NCBI GenBank assembly: GCA_013368375.1 | Contig: JAACJP010000068.1 | Location: forward strand, 1 to 64,000 | Source of the DNA: Tricholomella constricta | Lineage: Eukaryota; Basidiomycota; Agaricomycetes; Agaricales; Lyophyllaceae | Direction of reading: 5' to 3' | Length of the DNA stretch: 64,000 nt | In this document: in pieces, positions 58,668-64,000 of the stretch | Layout of the letters: every line of letters starts with the position of its first letter | Position numbering within the stretch: position 1 is the stretch's first letter | The notes under the pieces: generated by a model | Told to the model about the DNA's origin: nothing | Databases searched by the model: none | What the model saw: the letters and a program-made list of their open reading frames with translations, nothing else | Position numbers and translations under genes: made by a program

Positions 58668-61600
58668 TCAACGAAGACTCCCATCCAAATCCGTCGCAAA
58701 CCTCCCTTCCCCATATCCATGTCCTTGCGCCCTCCCCCTCTCATTCGCGGCGTTGGGGGCGCCCGCATCAAGTGGCGCCCCAGAATCAACATACGCACTA
58801 AGGTAATCATACTCCTCCTCCTGGCCTGTCGGAACAGGTGGCAAGGCCTGCGACGGAGCCGGCGCAGCAGGCGGCTGTGCAGGCGACCCCGACCTCCCAC
58901 GGCGATGGCGGCCGGGAGATCCTTCACGCTGCTGCTGGGGGTAGGGCGAGCTCGGGAGACGCTTCTTCACCGATAACGGGCTGGTGCTCCTGCCATCCGC
59001 CAACGACGGCGGGAGCTCGCCGCTGGCCATGCGCTGGGGGCGCTTGAAGGCTGCTGCGGAGATGGTGCGTGTGCCCGGCGCGACCTGGACCTGGGAGTTG
59101 AGGGAGGTGGTGGAGGATTTGGTTATAGGTGAGCCTGTGGAGGCGCCCCCGAGAGCCCCGCCGCGGTTGGGATACTCGGGGGGTGTTTGGTACGGTGACG
59201 TAGACGTAGATGAGGAAAGACGAGTCGACAGCGGTGGGAGACGAGGGGGGAAATCGTCTTGCGAGATTCGGGGAGGCGCGGCGGCTGAGCCGCTGTGCCT
59301 CGGTGTACTACCCTTTGACATTTGGCCATCATGTGCTGGCTGGGGAGGTGGTTGTTGATATTGGACCGACTCTTGCGCATAATGTGTGGGTGGAGGGTAC
59401 TGTGCCGGTTCTTGCGGATACTGCGACGGTGGAGGATTATGCTGACTAAAAGTCGCCGGTGGGGTACCATACGGCGAGTATGGCAGTGTGGGGGAGTCTG
59501 CTGTGCCTGGATGCGGGGAAGGGGTGCGCCTCGAGAAAGGCGCCGACGGGGGAACTAATGGCCCGTTGTCGATTTGTGGAGCAGTAGCGGCGCCATGACC
59601 GTGATCAAGCGAAAGTGGTTCGCGATCATGTGGATCCGCGAATGTTTGAGTGTTAGGGGATACGGGTGGGGAAGTATTGGAGTTTAGGTTTAGCGCATCC
59701 AACTCTCGACTGACTTCGCGCGCAGCTGCGGCGTTGAGTGCCCGCTCGTCGGTTTCGGAAGGATCAACAGACGGTGGGGGTACGCGACGCTGGTTCTGGA
59801 AACGAGTGTCGGTTGTTGGGGAACTATCCCCGGATAGCCCCCCGGCTTGGCTGGCTTGAGAATGCTCCAAATTTAGTTGCGCTAAATACGAAATATGTTT
59901 TCTATTCAGTTGGCGTCGAATATGAATTCGAATATAATTATGCCGTACCTGTATCGATAGCAGGGGGTAGAGGTTGGTACTGAGGAGGTTGCCCCTCGGG
60001 CGGGAATTGCTGTTGTTGTTGCTGTTTCTGATGCAAATACTGCTGCTGGTGTGGGGAAGCAGGCTGCTCCTGATGCAAATACTGCTGCTGGTGTGGGGAA
60101 GCAGGCTGCTCCTGATGCATATACTGCTGCTGGTGTGGAGAAGCAGGCTGCTCTTGTGAATACTGGTACTGCGATACATTTCCACCCAGGCGACCGCGCC
60201 TATCGAGCTCATCATCGACATCGTTCACCTCTCCGAACCTTACGTGTCTCGAAGCCGCGTCATCATCAGGATTCGTCATGTACGCCAGCCCACCCTCCTC
60301 ATCCGACGGCGCATGCCTCTCTTCATGATGCAGGCTTGTGTTCCACGCTGTTCCCGGCCTAGGCTGTGTCGCTGCTCCCGGGGGCGGACCCTGGGGCGGG
60401 GCGTACGTCGCCGCATGTGACACCTCGTATGACACATCGGGCCTACCGAACTCCCCGAAGCCCTGCTGAGCCTGCGGGACAGTCGCTGGCGGACTCTGTG
60501 ACGATGAGAGCGCCTGTGCAACCGAAGACGAGAACGATTCGCTCTCCTGGCGCACCGGGGGGTCCGAGAGCGTGTATCCCGCCAGACCTGACGGGCGGTT
60601 TTTCACAGGGAAGGTGGCGAAGCGCCCGCCGCTGCCTGGCCCGGGCTGGTCGATTGGCCCAGGCGGATGTACGCCAAAGTCGTCGACGCTGCGCGGCTCG
60701 TTTTGAAGTTGGGAGTAGTATGGAGCACCGGGCTGGGTGGGTGATCCAGGCCCTGCGGTTGGCGATCCAGGCTGGTTGAAGAATTCGCCCGTTCCGAGGC
60801 CTTGTGGAGCTGGGAGGTAGTTCGATGGGGCCCCGCCAGCGGGGGTCATGTCACTTGAATTGTGCGGCGACCACTCGTTTTGGGGAGGTTGGCCGCCGGT
60901 GTTTTGCATGCCTAGACTTTGGAAGGCAGAATGAGGTGTACCGAAGGGGTTTGGAGGTGCATTTTGGAAGCCAGGTTGCGAGGATGTGCTCATCCTCGAG
61001 GAGGGTACGGTGGACATTACGACTTCACTAATGCAGCGATGGGCTTCTGAAAGCAGTTGCTCCGTCTTGGCACGACCATAGTAGAGGTTTCGTGCCATTC
61101 CCGGTTGAGTGTGTTCTTCCGGGATTTCCTAGGATGTACGATCAAAGATATGAAGGCGCGCAAAGGACAAACATACCGCGATGATAAGCTTTCCATACTC
61201 TCCGGCGATCTGCAAAGTAGATGAGATACAAGCTGGGTAGCAGGCAATCTAAACATACCGCTCCCTTCTCTGCGCACTCGAGCAGACCCCCAAATTTCAG
61301 CCCCATCCAAGCTCGGGTATTCGAGCGCTTATAGTCTCCGAGTGCTGCCTCCTCCGTCATGATCTCCGAGTCCATGCTCCTGATTTCGGCCCGCAGCGCA
61401 TTTAGCGAGTCCGTCTGCATGGTCAGATTCTTGTGTTCCGGGCTCATCCTGCTGAGCTTCCTCTCCGCACTCTCGGCCTTGGAACACACCGCCTTTCGTC
61501 GTCGTTTGAGGTCGTCGAGATTTTCCTCGCGCGTTCGGATTAACTTAAGGTAGTCTCGCATTGGGTGCCCATGGGAAGCATATTGTGATAACACGGAAGC

Positions 61601-61950
61601 CCACAGCGTTAATAGAGTGGTCGAGGCGCTGAGAATGTCCTGAAGAGTACCATGCGTCAATTCTGTGATGAGCGTTATTGAACGGAAGATTCATACGCCT
61701 AGATCATCTCCTTCCCCGGAGCCCCAGATCCGCAGCGCCTCCGCAGCCTTTGCAAAGTCTGTACTGAGTTTCTGTAGTCTGTATGCCTTCAGTGCTTGAA
61801 GTCAAAAGCGGGGCCATGGTTGGAAACTTACGAGATAAGGACCTGCTTTTCGGCAAGAATTAGATCTTGTAAGGGTCTGAGATCACGGTTACCCCCAAGT
61901 GCGGGGATTGTCGAGTTGTGTGCGATTTTTGTAGCAGCAGACTTGAACAT
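58668..61950 (-). CDS. Eisosome Pil1/Lsp1-type BAR protein with long disordered tail
   Basis: Six exons, complement(58668..59881, 59949..61128, 61177..61209, 61259..61639, 61697..61778, 61832..61950), 1002 aa. It begins MFKSAATKIAHN. Residues 1 to about 245 are a full Pil1 domain: LQDLILAEKQVL, WGSGEGDDLGDIL, IRTREENLDDLKRRRK, a helical MSPEHKNL segment, TRAWMGLKFGGLLECAEKG, then AGEYGKLIIAEIP and AEQ-like SEAHRCISEV. This domain assembles half-tubes on the plasma membrane (eisosomes). Yeast Pil1 is about 340 aa; here about 750 Pro/Gln/Ser-rich disordered residues follow, including three tandem EQPASPHQQQY units. The exon 2-3 junction was chosen to give the family's GDDLGDIL. Confidence 0.9.
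60029..60154. repeat. 42-bp coding minisatellite (3 units)
   Basis: Three head-to-tail 42-bp units starting at 60029, 60071 and 60113, the first two nearly identical. Each encodes 14 residues of the HQEQPASPHQQQY(L/M) type within the Pil1-protein tail. Confidence 0.93.
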
Positions 61951-62677
61951 GCTGATGATATTGTCGTTGATGGTGTAGAGTATGTCGTAGGAGTGATCAA
62001 AGTGACGGCTTGACGTTACGACCGCGACCTTGAGCACCGCCAGGCACCGCCTCATTCATAAACAAGTCACATCATCATAAATGATTACCTAAACAAAATT
62101 CGCGTTCTCGACGTCGACGGTTCAGATAGAGCTTTCTGCTGAATTTGACTCGTAGGTAGACGCGGTAAGTCTATAAGATGAAGGAGATTAGACAAACTTC
62201 AATTCGTAATGATTGATTTAATTAATGAGATCAGACGAGCGAGATTAGTAGATTGAACAACGGTGAGTGACTGAGCATGCCATTCGGTTGGCAACAGTGT
62301 CATAATACATTGCGTTGAAGACTCTGAGGATAAACAAACTGAAAGAGGAGGTCGAGGTTAGCAGCGTCTCCGGTAAGGTTAGTCACTTCATCGAGCTCGA
62401 GGGTTTTAAATTCCGACGGCGGGAAAGAGTTTCAAGATTCTTGCGATGTAAATACTATAGAGAATTGGACTCCATCAAACACGACGACTGCATCGAGCGC
62501 ACAGACTAGACAGACGCGTCAACCATTTTTTTCACGGCGCAAAGCATGTAGTAACTGGAGCTTACAGCACGTCGAGCCACAGGCGATGCCTTCTGTGGCT
62601 CTTCAGGCTTAGGACTGTCGACCATTATAGCGAATTCGGATTGCAGAGATGACAGAAGTCTTCGATTGGGCCTGTCT
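61951..62677. other. Interval upstream of Pil1 gene
   Basis: Presumed promoter of the Pil1 gene and 3' flank of the BTB gene; AT-rich near 62215-62225; nothing else seen. Confidence 0.45.
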
Positions 62678-64000
62678 TTATCTCTGTTCTGATTTAACTA
62701 AAGTACTGAACCTCGGAATAGCTTTTATAGCGCTCTCCACAGTGCGCCTCCACAGCAAAATTTCGTTTTCATGATAAGGGCAGCAGCACGATCCCACGTC
62801 AAAGGTGTCATCCAAGTTTTGCAAAGATGGTGCACCCCTGCCGAGCTTGCTCAAAACCTTTACAGTCAGATGATCGGAAGAACCATCGCATCTTCGATTT
62901 CGCTTGGAAGGCTTGTGCTCGCTACGTTCTTTTATGCTTTGGTCGGAGCAGAACTTGAATGCTTCACGGGCAATCTCGTTCCATCGTTCATGATAGCCGA
63001 GCTTTGCACAACCATTAGCCTAGGGCTCCGGACTGAGGTACTTGGTTTATGATGTACTCACCCACTGGATGATCACATCGGAGCTCATGAGTTTGACCGT
63101 ATCTAGAAGGGGTTTTCCGATCAACAAGGGAGCACCCATATCCATGAGTTTGCGATTGTTGGTCCTCAAGGCATGTTTCATAACAGCGCTCGTATGATGG
63201 ACGAGATTGAGTGGAAGGGCATCCCTGAATCATGCTTGATCATCTCGAAGGGCAGCGCAAGCACAACATAACACTTACGACAGGCGAATCTCAATAACAC
63301 CTAGGGCCGTATAGATTTTGTACTGTTCGGCCGCGGTAAAGAGCAGTTCCAAAGTATGGAAGTCGATTAATTCCAGGTCGGGATGCGGAAACGGGTACAG
63401 AAACTGGAACAGAAGTCGGAGTGTGGAGGAAGCATGAGGAAGTTGGATGGGTGCGATGGAGTCATATTCAGGAGGAAGGAGATTCGCTGCGCATGCTTTG
63501 ATGTTTTGCTGGTGTAGTTCAAAGAATACTCCATCGACGGATTGGAATATGATATCTGCATCACTTCCGAATGCTGTGATCCGTTAGCTTAACCAGAAGG
63601 ACTGACCAGAGGGTAGAAGCGACTCACATATCCTCTGCACCGGCGTTTCGCCATCTGCGTGAGCCACTTCTACGAGGGAGTCTGGCTCGGCTTTTGTTTC
63701 CTAAATGTAAGACTCTGATTAGAACGCAAGACGTTGGCAAGAAGACTTGGAGAAGAAAAACACCTCAGATGGATCATCATCAGGAAAGAATACTACGCTG
63801 ATACTCGGCATTCGCTTAATTTCGGCTTCCAATGACTTGCGCCAGGATTTCATGAAAGACATTTTTTCCTCACAGGAAGAACACTTGGCAGAGGGGAACA
63901 CAGAATCCAGAGCATGCAGTACGTTCATGCCTGCGCTTAGCCTAGTTATCGTTTCGATCACATATTCGTGGCCCAGCTTTCCACACTCTTCAGACGTGCA
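62678..64000 (-). CDS. BTB/POZ protein, probable double BTB, 5' end outside window
   Basis: Visible exons complement(62678..63019, 63062..63224, 63279..63573, 63628..63700, 63764..>64000). A BTB domain reads FGSDADIIFQSVDGVFFELH, then QLPHASSTLRLLFQFLYPFPHP, ELLFTAAEQYKIY and a following helical region. A C-terminal module has CAKLGYHERWNEI..., Cys residues and LWRRTVESAIKAIPRF. The most upstream exon holds a similar module (ECGKLGHEYVIE..., CSSC, SWRKSLEAEIKRMP), suggesting a first BTB unit beyond the window edge. In mushrooms such proteins are numerous and mostly of unknown partner; BTB domains commonly dimerise or bind Cul3. The 42-bp intron 63020..63061 is the shortest in this model. Confidence 0.8.

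Noticed and set aside
58668..60221. One 517-codon minus-strand ORF
   Set aside because: Its first 110 codons are a shifted frame of the preceding Pil1 exon. The real exon starts at 59881 after a 67-bp intron.

Overview
The window looks like a chromosome segment of a filamentous basidiomycete, most likely an Agaricomycete (mushroom-forming fungus). Genes are split by many very short introns (about 42-113 bp, mostly 49-60 bp, GT..AG with CTAAC/CTGAC-like branch points). They include fungal families such as Ndc1, Ctp1/Sae2, Pil1, TLC and a YAT/GAP-type amino-acid permease. There are FunK1-type fungal protein kinases, an Agaricomycete-style LINE and BTB proteins. All exon models were built by eye from frame continuity and splice consensus; every multi-exon model given with exon coordinates closes in frame.

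Layout. 1-4.1 kb is repeat territory: a hairpin-saturated ORF block (1-1560), then the 3' part of a LINE interrupted by a 661-bp hAT-like element with an 8-bp target duplication. 4.1-11.2 kb is a housekeeping cluster: a TLC-domain membrane protein (-), the nuclear-pore/SPB protein NDC1 (-), and the Mre11-complex cofactor CTP1 (+), with NDC1 and CTP1 sharing a 176-bp divergent promoter. 11.2-20.4 kb is a recently rearranged block: two nearly full-length FunK1-like kinases (-) in tandem, separated by a duplicated CTP1 tail fused to the remnant of an old-yellow-enzyme gene. 20.9-26 kb holds a DUF6914-like protein and a 1277-aa proline/serine-rich protein (-). 26-29.5 kb is gene-poor.

29.5-45 kb carries an Sft1/Bet1-like Qc-SNARE (+), a pair of paralogous four-helix membrane proteins (-), the U2 snRNA gene (-), a probable GPI-anchored aspartic protease (+), a broken third kinase copy (+) and a single-pass membrane protein (+). 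45-52 kb has a Lys/Ala/Pro-rich nuclear-type protein and several tandem duplications. 52.4-55.2 kb is an 18-exon amino-acid permease (-). 58.7-62 kb is a Pil1 eisosome protein with a roughly 750-aa disordered tail (-). The window ends inside a probable double-BTB gene (-).

Most genes are unrelated housekeeping or surface functions and do not form a pathway. The unusual features are the hairpin-saturated element at the left edge, and the mosaic duplication that copied a kinase together with pieces of neighbouring genes while leaving the kinase C-terminal exons highly diverged.
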